Assembly: GCF_001648775.1 (NCBI RefSeq)
Contig: NZ_LVEJ01000002.1
Coordinates: 1-64,000 of the forward strand
DNA length: 64,000 nucleotides
Reading direction: 5' to 3'
From: Pseudomonas fluorescens
GTDB taxonomy: Bacteria; Pseudomonadota; Gammaproteobacteria; Pseudomonadales; Pseudomonadaceae
Shown here: piece by piece, positions 25,499 to 34,369 of the stretch
Layout of the letters: each line of letters opens with the position of its first letter
Numbering within the stretch: position 1 is the stretch's first letter
Notes under the pieces: model-generated
Database searches by the model: none
Told to the model about the DNA's origin: nothing
The model's input: the letters and a program-made list of their open reading frames with translations, nothing else
Made by a program: the position numbers and the translations under genes

Positions 25499-25777
25499 AT
25501 GAAAAAAGCTCCAACTTGGCTACGAACAACCCTTTCGCTTCCGGTGTACGCAATTTCAGCCGTGTTGTGGATTTTCACTGCATACACAATCATCACCTCT
25601 TCGGTAAAAATGCTCTCCAGATATGTAACGCCCCAACAGATTGGTCAGGGATTGGCCGAATTGATTTTCGCTCTAGTTTTTGCCGCAGTTGGTAGCGGAT
25701 TATGGATGCTTGCTAGATACATTCGGACGTCAAACTTTAAGAAGCAACCGCGGCTTTCCGCCTCCCCCCAGCCATAA
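25499..25777 (+). CDS. Small membrane cargo protein in the late operon
   Basis: 92 aa from MKKAPTWLRTTLSLPV; AAGGA upstream, with a GTG at 25493 as alternative. Two membrane segments (VYAISAVLWIFTAYTIITSS and LIFALVFAAVGSGLWMLARY). It faces against the late genes J and I. Not recognised; probably expressed in the lysogen. Confidence 0.65.
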   Translation: MKKAPTWLRTTLSLPVYAISAVLWIFTAYTIITSSVKMLSRYVTPQQIGQGLAELIFALVFAAVGSGLWMLARYIRTSNFKKQPRLSASPQP

Positions 25778-25782
25778 AATTT

Positions 25783-26376
25783 TTACACTTTGTCTTCAGC
25801 CAAGATCGAGGCTGAGATGATCATACCGCCCCAGCGGCGTTCGCCGATGCAGATCGGTACCGGGTTGCCGCTGGCTGTGGTGTTCTTGGCGCTGCCGAAG
25901 GCATAGGACGGGGAGTTCTCGGGGGATGCGCTCTGCTTCAGGCCAGAGGCTTGCGGGCTGAGCAACTGGATTACACCGCCTGCTGTCATAGCGAGCCCCG
26001 CAGAAAACAGGGAAGGCCCAGCACCACCAGCGAAGAACGATGCTGCGATGAGGACAACGCCGATGATCGTTTGCAGCACGCCTGCCCGCTTGCTGCCTGA
26101 AATTACGGGAACGATTCGGATTTCATGAGCGCCACCCAATCCGAAATCTTTTTCGCCGATGTTCTTCCGATTGCGAAAAATTGCGAACCGCATCCCGCGC
26201 CGGTCTAGGTCTTTGATCGCCTGCTCAAATCCTTCAAGCGTGCACTTCAAAGCTTGAAAGGCCTCACCAACTGATTTGCTACTGAGCTCCCGTACGTGAG
26301 CGCGACCAAACAGTCTCGCCAGCGGGCCCGACAAAAGGATAGTAGTCATCGACGAGTTCGAAGCTATAGCCGCCAT
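25783..26376 (-). CDS. Tail assembly protein I
   Basis: 197 aa lambda gpI-type: the central GAHEIRIVPVISGSKRAG and the hydrophobic GVVLIAASFFAGGAGPSLFS run, with C-terminal SGNPVPICIGERRWGGMIIS, are typical. It acts in tail tip assembly with J, K and L. GGAG lies upstream of the ATG at 26376; MTTILLSGPLARLFG at 26349 is an alternative start. Confidence 0.87.
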   Translation of the reverse strand: MAAIASNSSMTTILLSGPLARLFGRAHVRELSSKSVGEAFQALKCTLEGFEQAIKDLDRRGMRFAIFRNRKNIGEKDFGLGGAHEIRIVPVISGSKRAGVLQTIIGVVLIAASFFAGGAGPSLFSAGLAMTAGGVIQLLSPQASGLKQSASPENSPSYAFGSAKNTTASGNPVPICIGERRWGGMIISASILAEDKV

Positions 26377-26400
26377 TACGCATTTTCTCCTGACGAAAAA

Positions 26401-26420
26401 AAACCGCCACTTGGCGGTTT
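26401..26420. terminator. Bidirectional terminator
   Basis: AAACCGCC-ACTT-GGCGGTTT with A run before and T after; works on both strands. Confidence 0.8.
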
Positions 26421-26436
26421 GTTCAATCTAATCGGG

Positions 26437-26781
26437 TCACAAGCAGTCTCGGACTGCATCCTCTATCGCTCCTCGCCCCACCATTTTTGCCCAAGGCATT
26501 CTCTGATAGAGGGACACCTTACTTCCCGAACCGACGCTGGTTACTTCAAGAACTTCATCAGCCGAAATATCCGTAGCCACGATCAGGCGGTAGCCGTTCT
26601 CAGTTTCAGACATGGTCGATGCTGAGCGGGACTCCTGCCATTTAGGCAGTACACACAAAGCATATTGCTTGGGTGACTTCTTCGAGCTTGCGCTGATGGA
26701 CGGAGGATTCTTTTTCAAATCGCTCGGGGTTGAGCACCCCGCCAACAGCGCTACAGCCAGCGCTCCTACGATCACTTTCAT
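26437..26781 (-). CDS. Small lipoprotein, prophage cargo
   Basis: 114 aa from MKVIVGALAVALLAGCSTPS, a standard lipoprotein signal with lipobox LLAGC; AGGAG upstream. The mature part is basic/hydroxylated with two later Cys. It is inserted between tail genes I and K with terminators on both sides, so it is probably transcribed on its own. Outer-membrane or periplasmic role unknown. Confidence 0.75.
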   Translation of the reverse strand: MKVIVGALAVALLAGCSTPSDLKKNPPSISASSKKSPKQYALCVLPKWQESRSASTMSETENGYRLIVATDISADEVLEVTSVGSGSKVSLYQRMPWAKMVGRGAIEDAVRDCL

Positions 26782-26839
26782 GCAGGTCACTCCTGTGGGA
26801 AAGCTGAAAGATATCACTGACTGCGGCCGGAAATGAAAA

Positions 26840-26858
26840 GCCCGTCACTGGGCCGGGC
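26840..26858 (-). terminator. Terminator hairpin
   Basis: GCCCG ... CGGGC stem preceded by AAAA on the plus strand; follows the cargo gene 26867-27358. Confidence 0.6.
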
Positions 26859-26866
26859 ATGCCAGA

Positions 26867-27358
26867 TTATTTGCGGGCATTTATCGAGCGGATTGTTATT
26901 TCGACTCGCGAGGGATCAATGCCAAACCGCCGAGCAACTGACGTCGAGGCATCGTCGATATCAAGTGTTGGGATTGCATCTTTAGGTTTTGTCTTGGCAT
27001 TTTGCGATAACGCCGATTGAGCCTGCTTGGCGTAGGAGTTAGTCAGCCACAGAATGTCGCGGCACGGATAAGGTATCGCCTCAGAGAGGTCGCTGATTTC
27101 ACTTGAAAGCAGTAAGAAAAATGCAACGCGCTCACCATCGTCTCCGACGTCAAAACTCCACCGCGCAATCTCACCAATTGACGTCGGTCTTCCATCGACT
27201 ACAAGCACCACGTACCGATACAACTTCAAAGATTCAAGTGAGCAGACGTGCTTATCGTGGATGGCGACACTCCATGTCATAAGTGCACATTGATACTCGG
27301 GGCCAGTTAGGTGAACTACGACACCAATCCGCTCCTTCTCTTCTGTAGTAATACCCAC
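26867..27358 (-). CDS. Hypothetical cargo protein
   Basis: 163 aa from a GTG at 27358, AAAGGAG upstream. Mixed soluble sequence (YRYVVLVVDGRPTSIGEIAR) with a C-terminal motif ASTSVARRFGIDPSRVEITI. Not recognised. It follows its own terminator and interrupts the tail genes. Confidence 0.68.
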   Translation of the reverse strand: MGITTEEKERIGVVVHLTGPEYQCALMTWSVAIHDKHVCSLESLKLYRYVVLVVDGRPTSIGEIARWSFDVGDDGERVAFFLLLSSEISDLSEAIPYPCRDILWLTNSYAKQAQSALSQNAKTKPKDAIPTLDIDDASTSVARRFGIDPSRVEITIRSINARK

Positions 27359-27506
27359 AGCTGAAACTCCTTTTTCACGATCAAAATGCCATCATCACCC
27401 AGATTGTACCCTTAAGCCACCCTGTCGACCCATCCAGTATGGATGCAACCCCAGTAACGCCCCGCAGACCTCCGATAGTAGCCTCCTGCCCTCACGCAAC
27501 GGATTC

Positions 27507-27539
27507 CCCAGTCCTTTGCCTGCAAGCCCAAGGACTGGG
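27507..27539. terminator. Strong hairpin before the 27580 gene
   Basis: Ten-base perfect stem CCCAGTCCTT / AAGGACTGGG with a 13-base loop. No T run follows, so it may insulate the gene, not terminate. Confidence 0.5.
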
Positions 27540-27542
27540 ATT

Positions 27543-27558
27543 GCGCCAATGTCGGCGC
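27543..27558 (+). promoter_or_regulatory. Leader hairpin before a late-region cargo gene
   Basis: GCGCC-AATGTC-GGCGC, then CAAGGAAAG and the ATG at 27580: the same hairpin-SD-ATG design as in the early regions. Confidence 0.5.
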
Positions 27559-27579
27559 GGATAACGCAAGGAAAGTGAA

Positions 27580-27804
27580 ATGAGCAAACAGTTACAAGAT
27601 GCCCTTGATTACGCAGGCTCCTCGATCATCACCCTGAGCTGCATTGTTTCGGGGCTGGCAAGCCAACTGAAAGCCGCTCAAGGAGCAGAGGCAATTCAGG
27701 CTGCTCAAGACTACGCCCTAGAGGTGGCCAAGGTATATCCGTCGGCACCTAGTGTGGCGCCGGACGTGAAGGCGATAACCCAATTCTTCAACGGACACAA
27801 ATAG
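27580..27804 (+). CDS. Small soluble cargo protein, unknown
   Basis: 74 aa (MSKQLQDALDYAGSSIITLS), helical, Ala-rich, AAGGA nine bases upstream. Opposite to the tail genes; its end overlaps the end of the minus-strand gene 27788-27991 by 17 bases. Confidence 0.65.
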   Translation: MSKQLQDALDYAGSSIITLSCIVSGLASQLKAAQGAEAIQAAQDYALEVAKVYPSAPSVAPDVKAITQFFNGHK

Positions 27805-27991
27805 GCTCTAGCCCCAGCGCCTGTTCCAGCCTTGAAAGTCGGCGCTCGAGCAGGTCGGCTTTCTCCTCGATTTTTTCGCCGCAGACTGCTGGCAACGAAA
27901 CTCCGGCAGCCGAAAAGATCGCTTGAGATTTCAGTACAGCATCGCTGATAAACACGCTTCCATCTTCAGCTCGCGCAAATGGCTGATTCAT
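27788..27991 (-). CDS. Small tail-module protein, unknown
   Basis: 67 aa: MNQPFARAEDGSVFISDAVL, then a helical end with LERRLSRLEQALGLEP. GGAG precedes the ATG. The first part recalls the VFI(N/S)xAxI strings in J-type tip proteins. Confidence 0.6.
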   Translation of the reverse strand: MNQPFARAEDGSVFISDAVLKSQAIFSAAGVSLPAVCGEKIEEKADLLERRLSRLEQALGLEPICVR

Positions 27992-28016
27992 ATATCTCTC
28001 CTGCGGTCATGCCGCG

Positions 28017-28781
28017 TCATGTGAGCAGTTGTGCATCTTTGTGCCTGAGAATCAGGCGTGTTCTGTCGAGCCATGGGCCGCCGAAAACGATGACCTCCGA
28101 CGGCCTGCCATACAGGTGATGCAGTAGGAACGGCCCGGGGCCGAGCGTCGCCGCGTCCTCGCCGGGCAACTCCGGATCAGTGCCGAGGAATATCCCTGCG
28201 TGGTTCGGGTAAACCGTGCGCCCCACTTCCATCACGATCATGTCGCCGCGCTGCGGTTGGTCGACGCGGTAGAAGCCGGCTGCCTCGTAGTTCGCTTCGT
28301 ACAGGCTGGCGTTATCCTTGCTTTCCCACCAGCCATCGACGCGCTTGAAGGCTTCGAACTCCAGCCCCCACTCGCGCTTGTACCAGTCGGCGCAAACCTG
28401 CCAGCAGTCCCACGCGCCATGGACGAACGGCCGCTTCAGCAGCGGAACATCGCCCGAGGGCATGACCGTCCTCAGATCCACCTCCGGCCAACTGAGTATG
28501 TGCCACGGCAGAGCGGTGGCCTCGCACATGGCCAAGTCGCGCGGTGACGGCCGACTGGTGGCGTCCGGATGCGAATGCACCACGCCGATCACTTCCCCGA
28601 CGTCTTCCGCCGCCGCATATTCCTCTGGGTCGATTCGAAATTCCTCGTTCGGCTCGGTCGAGACATTGCGGCACGGGTAGTACTGTTGCTTGCGACCGAC
28701 GCCCAGCAGCAGGCCGCAGCACTCTTTCGGGTACTCGGTCGCCGCGTGCACCTGGATCGCGTTCAAAATGTGTTTACGCAT
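28017..28781 (-). CDS. Tail assembly protein K (JAMM plus NlpC/P60)
   Basis: 254 aa with two enzymatic domains as in lambda gpK. N-terminal MPN/JAMM: ECCGLLLG, GVVHSHPDATSRPSPRDL (HxH...S..D). C-terminal NlpC/P60: Cys in GAWDCWQVCADWY, His in PNHAGIFLG. Involved in tail tip assembly and possibly peptidoglycan processing at entry. Confidence 0.92.
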   Translation of the reverse strand: MRKHILNAIQVHAATEYPKECCGLLLGVGRKQQYYPCRNVSTEPNEEFRIDPEEYAAAEDVGEVIGVVHSHPDATSRPSPRDLAMCEATALPWHILSWPEVDLRTVMPSGDVPLLKRPFVHGAWDCWQVCADWYKREWGLEFEAFKRVDGWWESKDNASLYEANYEAAGFYRVDQPQRGDMIVMEVGRTVYPNHAGIFLGTDPELPGEDAATLGPGPFLLHHLYGRPSEVIVFGGPWLDRTRLILRHKDAQLLT

Positions 28782-28782
28782 G

Positions 28783-29532
28783 TCAGCTCCGTGCGATCAG
28801 GGAAACGGCCGGGAACCCACCGAAAGGCAGCGGGTTGCCCTCGCCGAAGCGCGGGATGCAGCCTTTGCCCAACGTGGCGTCACACTCGTCCAGTTCAGGG
28901 TTGTCAGTGATTACACCGTCCTTCGTGACGTACGGACCGGTGTAGCCGCAGTTCGGCCCGCGATATCCGCCGGTGAGGCACCAATGGCAAAGGGTTGTGG
29001 CTTGTCGGCCGATTGATTCATTGCCGACGTCGCCCGGACTGGCCAGCTCCCAGCTGACGGTCTCCCCGTCCTCGTTCGTTTTCTGGTCGATGTACCAGAC
29101 CTCGATCGTCTCTTGGGTTGGGTCTGCCGCGGGGTTACCGGCGGGAAAGTTGGCCGCGTCAAGATAGGTGCCGAGCGTATGCCGCATCGTCAGCTTGAAC
29201 TCGAGCAGATCCTCGAACGCCAGACAGAGCGCGGTGATGCGCCCATTGACGTTGCCCACCGATAGAGTGGGACGAACCGCAGTCCCGTCGCCGTTCGCCT
29301 CGATGCCGTCGATCTGCATCGGCCAAGCGCTGTACTCATTGCCCTGCCAGTAGATCGCCTTCGCCGGAAGCTGATCGGCATTGTCGCCGGCGGCGATCAG
29401 CTCGGCCGGTGTGTGGGGGATAGCGTGCCCGTGGAAGCGCAGAACGTCCGCACCGTAGTCCGTGCCGTCCAATTCAAACAGCAGCACTTCGCTGCCAGGC
29501 TCAAGCACCTGGATGTCACTGATCAGCGGCAT
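28783..29532 (-). CDS. Minor tail protein L
   Basis: 249 aa gpL-type protein with the four-cysteine cluster near the end (TLCHWCLTGGYRGPNCGYTG, later DECDATLGKGC) that in lambda L holds an iron-sulfur cluster. Directly before K and after M in the operon. Confidence 0.9.
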   Translation of the reverse strand: MPLISDIQVLEPGSEVLLFELDGTDYGADVLRFHGHAIPHTPAELIAAGDNADQLPAKAIYWQGNEYSAWPMQIDGIEANGDGTAVRPTLSVGNVNGRITALCLAFEDLLEFKLTMRHTLGTYLDAANFPAGNPAADPTQETIEVWYIDQKTNEDGETVSWELASPGDVGNESIGRQATTLCHWCLTGGYRGPNCGYTGPYVTKDGVITDNPELDECDATLGKGCIPRFGEGNPLPFGGFPAVSLIARS

Positions 29533-29541
29533 GATTGCCCC

Positions 29542-29880
29542 TTATGGTTTGAATGCCCGCTCGAACGTGGCGGTGAGTTTGAAGACCTCACCGCCCATTG
29601 GCGTGGGAGCGGGATTTTTGCAGGTGAACAGTCCGAGTTCGCCGAGCGGCGTTGTCCAGAGAAACGCTTTTGCCCCGGCGTGCCTATCGAGGAACGCCAT
29701 GATCTGCTGCACCTTGGCCTTGTGGCCGACGCAGGTGATTGGATAGGAGTCCTCTTTGTTGTTCGGTCCGTCGCCGACGTTTTGGGTGTAGCCATTGCCG
29801 AACTTCGAGGAGCGCACCCGATAGTTGATATCGGGTGTTTCCCCGCGCCCGGTTGGCCAAGTGAATTTCTCGATGGCCAT
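29542..29880 (-). CDS. Minor tail protein M
   Basis: 112 aa gpM-type: MAIEKFTWPTGRGETPDINY, FGNGYTQNVGDGPNN, AFLDRHAGAKAFLWTTPLGE. Start at 29880, overlapping the tape-measure stop by one base (TAATG). Joins the tail tip complex. Confidence 0.9.
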   Translation of the reverse strand: MAIEKFTWPTGRGETPDINYRVRSSKFGNGYTQNVGDGPNNKEDSYPITCVGHKAKVQQIMAFLDRHAGAKAFLWTTPLGELGLFTCKNPAPTPMGGEVFKLTATFERAFKP

Positions 29881-32800
29881 TAGGCCCTCCCGTTTGCATT
29901 TCGGAAGCTGGTGCCGCCCGCGCGCCAAGAATCAGCCACAGCTTTTTCGGCCACGGCCTGCATTTGCGACTGAAGGTTTTTCGACAGGGCTTGCTGGTCA
30001 ATCTGCATGCCTTCGGAGCTCCGATCTTGCGTCATCACTGTCACCGTTGCGCTGATGCTGATCGAGGTTCCGGAGCCGCCACCGGCCGCGATAACGCCCA
30101 GCTTTCCACTTGAGGTTCTGGTCAGCGGCATGATCGCCTCCGGCCCGGCCTCTCCCATGACGCCCGCACCCCCACCAGCCATCCCGAAGGCGGTCGGCGC
30201 GCTGACGATACTGTTGGTGAAGGCACCGCCGTTGGCGAACATCTGCACGCCCGACGACCAGGCACCGCCGAGCGCCTGCGGGAAGTACTTGCTGGAGTAA
30301 CCTGCCGAGGACGCGCCAAGATTCGAAGACGTTGCACCGGCAGATCCAGCCGCGAGCCCGTTACCGCCGCCTCCGCCAGTGAAGTAACTGGGGGCGGCAC
30401 CCACGAGACTGCTCAGCAGCGCCGAACTGGCCTGCCGAGTCGCGATCCGCGCCATGTCCGCCAAAATCGACTTGGTGAAGTCAGCAAATGACAGCTTCCC
30501 TGTCATGGCGAAATTGACGACCGCATCTTCCATCGAACTGAAAGCGTTGCCGAACAGGGTCTTTGTCTGGCCGGCGATATTGCTCGCCGAGTCCAGAAAA
30601 TTGGCCCAAGCCGACGTTGCACCCTTGGTCCATTCCCCTTGAGCTTTCTCGACATCGGCGTAGTTCTGCCGGATCTGATCGGTTGCGGCCTTGTTCGCAT
30701 TGGCAAGAGCCTGCGACTTACGGGCGAACTCCTCCTCCGACATATTCCGCGACGGGTCGGACTTCTGATTTGCCAGTTCCAGCGACTGCTGTGCGAACCG
30801 ATCCTGCTGGCTGTTCAACTCACTGTTGAGCGCGTTCTGGCGATCGCCCTGACCGACGCCGAGAACGGCGCGCTGCCCTGCCAGTTCCAGCGCTCGCTGT
30901 TGCTGAGCCAAGGCCTGAACGTAGGTCGTGATCGCCCGCTCTTGTCTAGCGAGACGGCCGGTCTCGTTCGTGGCCAGAACCTCAAGCTGGGTGTCCGCGT
31001 CCTTCTGCGCTTTGACCATGCCTGCGCGCGCGTCGGCGATCTTCTGGTCCAGTTGGATGCTTTGCGCGGCAGAAGTGGTTTTCTTCGCTTTGGCGACTTC
31101 CAGCGCGGCGATCTCCGCCTCGTAGGCTGCGGTCACCTCGTCGCGCTCGTTGCCGATCTGCGCTTCGCGTTTCAGGGCATAGTCGGCTTGAGAAACGAGT
31201 CCAGCCTTCTGCGCTGCGTCCAGTTCCTTTTGGGCGTTTTTGTACTCTTCGCTGATGGCTGCCAGGTTGTTCTTGGCATTGTTGAAACTGGTCAGATCGA
31301 CCTGTGAACCAGCCGCTTTCGAATCCTTGAACTGGTCGTTGATGTTCGCCAGGTTCTTATCGATCGCCGCCTGATTCAGTCGCGGATCGTTGGGTGCGAC
31401 CTTGCGAATGTCTTCGAGCTGCCGCTTGTATTCCTTGATCGCGTCGGTACGTTTTTGCTCATTCGTCCACGCTGACTTGGTGAGTGCGTCTACCTTCGCC
31501 ATTGAGGAGACGGCATCGCCCTGAGCTTTCGCCTGCTCTCCTTGCCATTTGGCGATATCGGCTTCGGCAGCCTTCTGATCCTCCAGCATGTCGAGACGAT
31601 TCTGGTAGAGATCAATCATCTCCTGTTTGTTCTGGAACAGGCCGATATTGCCTGCCTGAGCGCTCGCCAAGTCGCGCTGGGCTTGCTCGATATCGGCGCC
31701 GATATCGCTGCGCCCGATATTCTTCAATCCATCAGCAGCCCGAGCAACGGCGTTATAGCCCTTCTCCCAGAAACTCAGATTCTCGAGGATTCGCGGTGTA
31801 CGCTCGTTGATTGCATCAGCGAACGACTCGGTAGCCAGCTTCACGGCGCCGGCATGGTCGCCCTGCTTCTCCAGCGCGGTGATCTGCGAATAGACCGACG
31901 CGGTCAGGTAGTGGTACTGCTCATTCAGCGCGGCAGACGCCTTGACCGGGTCGTCAGCGAGCTTGGAAAACTCGGCAACTGTCTCGCTCACTGCCTTGCC
32001 TGTCGTTTCCTGCATCGACACGGCGGCTTGGGTGATGCCGATGAAGCTCTCTCCGGCGATCTTTCCATTGTCGGCCAGCAGAGCCAGCACCGCTGCTGCT
32101 TGGCCAGTGGTGCCAACGGTGGCGCTGACCTGACGCGCCATGTCGCCCAATTGCCCGGCGCTCACACCGGCGTAGTTGCCGGTCAGAATCAGCGATTTGT
32201 TGTAGCTATCCTGCTCCTCGCTGCCCTTGTAGAAAGCGTATCCCAAACCACCCACCGCAGCGGTGGCGAGCGCAAGCGGACCAAGAATTGCGAGCAGTCC
32301 CGCCGCGCCCTCACCTGCACCAGCGCCCAATTGTGCGACTGCGCGAACGCCGCTACCCCAGTCTCCCGAGGACAGAGCATTCCCAAGCTGAACGACATTT
32401 TCCTGCGCCTGGCGCGTGCCGAGACGCAGCTTGTCGAAGCCGGTGGTGGTTTTGTTGAGCTTGTCGTAATCCTTGTCGATCTTGCTCAGGGCGGTGTTGT
32501 ACTCGTCCTGGCTGATGCGGCCGGCATCCAGATGTTTGCCCAGTTGTTCGACCTGAGTATCCAGCTTCGCCAGCGCGGCGCGGGCCGGGTCGATGGCGCC
32601 CAACAGGCTGTTCAGTGCCTTCTGCTCATCCATGGTCGACTTGGCCAGCGCTACCTGCTGCTTGTCGAGCTGCGCCGAGATCTTCGCGGCCTCAGCCTCG
32701 CCATAGGCGCCTGTTTTGGTCAGCTTCGCCAGCGCATCACGTTGTTTGGCAAGGTCCTGCGTGGTCTTGGCGCTGGTGGAAAGCGACTTCTCCAGAGCCT

Positions 32801-32930
32801 GCATTTCATTCATCAGCGAAACGGCGGACTGCTCGGCCCGGCCGCCGGCCTTCGCCATCTCATCCAGGCTCGCTCTGGCCTCGATCGCATCGGCCGAGTC
32901 GATCTTGACGCCGAGTTCTGCAATGTTCAT
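29880..32930 (-). CDS. Tape measure protein
   Basis: 1016 aa, long coiled-coil N-terminal two thirds, a membrane-active Gly/Ala-rich patch (GAGAGEGAAGLLAILGPLAL) and the lambda-H-like C-terminal part (GKLSFADFTKSILADMARIA, FANGGAFTNSIVSAPTAFGM, MGEAGPEAIMPL). By the rule that tail length scales with this protein, the phage had a long non-contractile tail. Upstream are the G/GT chaperones. Confidence 0.93.
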   Translation of the reverse strand: MNIAELGVKIDSADAIEARASLDEMAKAGGRAEQSAVSLMNEMQALEKSLSTSAKTTQDLAKQRDALAKLTKTGAYGEAEAAKISAQLDKQQVALAKSTMDEQKALNSLLGAIDPARAALAKLDTQVEQLGKHLDAGRISQDEYNTALSKIDKDYDKLNKTTTGFDKLRLGTRQAQENVVQLGNALSSGDWGSGVRAVAQLGAGAGEGAAGLLAILGPLALATAAVGGLGYAFYKGSEEQDSYNKSLILTGNYAGVSAGQLGDMARQVSATVGTTGQAAAVLALLADNGKIAGESFIGITQAAVSMQETTGKAVSETVAEFSKLADDPVKASAALNEQYHYLTASVYSQITALEKQGDHAGAVKLATESFADAINERTPRILENLSFWEKGYNAVARAADGLKNIGRSDIGADIEQAQRDLASAQAGNIGLFQNKQEMIDLYQNRLDMLEDQKAAEADIAKWQGEQAKAQGDAVSSMAKVDALTKSAWTNEQKRTDAIKEYKRQLEDIRKVAPNDPRLNQAAIDKNLANINDQFKDSKAAGSQVDLTSFNNAKNNLAAISEEYKNAQKELDAAQKAGLVSQADYALKREAQIGNERDEVTAAYEAEIAALEVAKAKKTTSAAQSIQLDQKIADARAGMVKAQKDADTQLEVLATNETGRLARQERAITTYVQALAQQQRALELAGQRAVLGVGQGDRQNALNSELNSQQDRFAQQSLELANQKSDPSRNMSEEEFARKSQALANANKAATDQIRQNYADVEKAQGEWTKGATSAWANFLDSASNIAGQTKTLFGNAFSSMEDAVVNFAMTGKLSFADFTKSILADMARIATRQASSALLSSLVGAAPSYFTGGGGGNGLAAGSAGATSSNLGASSAGYSSKYFPQALGGAWSSGVQMFANGGAFTNSIVSAPTAFGMAGGGAGVMGEAGPEAIMPLTRTSSGKLGVIAAGGGSGTSISISATVTVMTQDRSSEGMQIDQQALSKNLQSQMQAVAEKAVADSWRAGGTSFRNANGRA

Positions 32931-32957
32931 CGACTCACCTTGAATAAGTGCCCGTGA

Positions 32958-33290
32958 TTACGGGCTGTTTTCCCTTTCCTCCGCCATGACGCGCAGAGCT
33001 TCGCCTTCCAGCACCTGCAGGTCAGGAAAGATTTCAGCGAGTTTCTTTTTCTTGATGCCGAGGAATTCGGCGACGTCGCGAATGCAGTTGTAATCGAGGC
33101 CGATTGCGCCTCCGGCGCCGACCCGCCACTGCGTGGACATTCGATTGAACAGGAGAAAGGCCGGCCAGTTGCATGGCCAGACCTCTACATCGTCACCCGA
33201 CAAATCGGCAGCCGTCAGCCCGAGGATTGCCAACTGCTCAGCAGATGGCCCGCTTTCGTACAACGCTGCGGCTGCTGCCCTCAGTTTCCC
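32958..33290 (-). CDS. Tail assembly chaperone T part of GT (by -1 frameshift)
   Basis: About 107 codons in the -1 frame relative to G, from the slippery site to TAA at 32958: LRAAAAALYESGPSAEQLAI, VWPCNWPAFLLFNRMSTQWR, LGIKKKKLAEIFPDLQVLEG. This is the T domain that recruits the tape measure. It has no own start and should be made only as a G-T fusion. Confidence 0.85.
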   Translation of the reverse strand, partial: GKLRAAAAALYESGPSAEQLAILGLTAADLSGDDVEVWPCNWPAFLLFNRMSTQWRVGAGGAIGLDYNCIRDVAEFLGIKKKKLAEIFPDLQVLEGEALRVMAEERENSP

Positions 33291-33661
33291 AGCCGGGCCT
33301 GATTGAATGCGCTCTGGTAGGCATTCACTACCGCTTCGGCAGTACCCTGGCATGACTTCACAAGGGCGAGGATGCTCTTGTCGTCGAACTTGTCGTCGAA
33401 GCCCCAGCCCGCTACCAGATCCTTGATCTGCTGCACCTGATACTCGGTTTCGGCAGCAACGACATCCGATAATGTGGTGCCCTCCCCGAATCCCTCGCGC
33501 ATTTCCTTCGCCTTCAGGTTCCATTCGTCGAACAGCGCGGCGAGTGCCGGGCGATCGCGATACTTGAAGGTGAACTCGATTGCCTCGGGCTCACACCCAA
33601 CGACAGGGATGTGCACTAGTGCCCTGAACGTAGGGTTCTGGGCGATCCTGATCTTTGCCAT
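33281..33661 (-). CDS. Tail assembly chaperone G
   Basis: 126 aa: MAKIRIAQNPTFRALVHIPV, a central EFTFKYRDRPALAALFDEW and end YQSAFNQARLGN. The last codons carry the heptamer GGGAAAC (33284-33290 on the minus strand) read G GGA AAC before TGA, the canonical X-XXY-YYZ arrangement. Located between the tube protein and the tape measure as in lambda. Confidence 0.88.
   Translation of the reverse strand: MAKIRIAQNPTFRALVHIPVVGCEPEAIEFTFKYRDRPALAALFDEWNLKAKEMREGFGEGTTLSDVVAAETEYQVQQIKDLVAGWGFDDKFDDKSILALVKSCQGTAEAVVNAYQSAFNQARLGN
33284..33290 (-). promoter_or_regulatory. Slippery heptamer for -1 frameshift
   Basis: GGGAAAC on the minus strand in the correct phase, directly before the G stop codon; the -1 frame continues open for about 107 codons with T-like sequence. 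Confidence 0.85.
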
Positions 33662-33670
33662 GGGGAGTCC

Positions 33671-34330
33671 TTATGCGCCGGCCAAGTAACGAAGCGAACG
33701 AGCCGAAAGCCCGATGCTGATGGTTCGCGTCATCACGTTGTTACGCTCCATCGTTGGATCAGGAGTGATGCTCACATAACCCGGGTAGAGGATCTGATCG
33801 CCGTTACGCAACTTCATGCGTACAACGGCCAGCTCTTTGGTGTCGTCGAAGCCTTCGACAGTCTCGACGTATTGAGCGGTCGGCTGATCCTCCACCACGA
33901 TAGTGATAGTGGTCGGGTTGCGGTTGGTAGGGAACTGCTTGTCGTCGTCATCTTCCAGGTAGCCGACAGTTTGATATTGCTGCTCACCGCCGGAGGATGT
34001 GAAGGACGTAACTTTCGAGATTTGCGTCCATCCGGACACAGGAATCACTGAGCCAGAACCAGCACCAGCAGTGAATTTGTCGGTGTTGGTGGTGTTGAGG
34101 CCGGCCAGCGCAAACGCATCGGCGGTAATCCCGGACGCCTTTACTGCGCGATCATTTATCAGCGCCCAACCGGAGTTGATCAGCAAAACGTCGCCGTTTT
34201 CAATGTCGTGCCCTACAGAGGCGGCGACCGGCGGTTTCGCATTGGTCAAAGTAGTAAAAGCGACGGCGGATCCCATAACGCTGGCGATCTCCAGCACAGC
34301 GCCGTTCGGCAGCGGGAAGCGTGCGGCCAT
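33671..34330 (-). CDS. Major tail tube protein
   Basis: 219 aa, beta-rich: AARFPLPNGAVLEIASVMGS, ENGDVLLINSGWALINDRAV, TSSGGEQQYQTVGYLEDDDD (family-typical near the middle), and KLRNGDQILYPGYVSITPDP. Forms the tube of the siphovirus tail. Position between the terminator protein and G supports this. Confidence 0.88.
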   Translation of the reverse strand: MAARFPLPNGAVLEIASVMGSAVAFTTLTNAKPPVAASVGHDIENGDVLLINSGWALINDRAVKASGITADAFALAGLNTTNTDKFTAGAGSGSVIPVSGWTQISKVTSFTSSGGEQQYQTVGYLEDDDDKQFPTNRNPTTITIVVEDQPTAQYVETVEGFDDTKELAVVRMKLRNGDQILYPGYVSITPDPTMERNNVMTRTISIGLSARSLRYLAGA

Positions 34331-34369
34331 GGTGTGTTTCCTCTTGAGTGCCCGCCTGACGGCGGTAGG

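Noticed and set aside
31542..32957. 471-codon plus-strand frame opposite the tape measure gene
   Set aside because: Shadow; leucine/arginine-rich antisense of coiled-coil codons.
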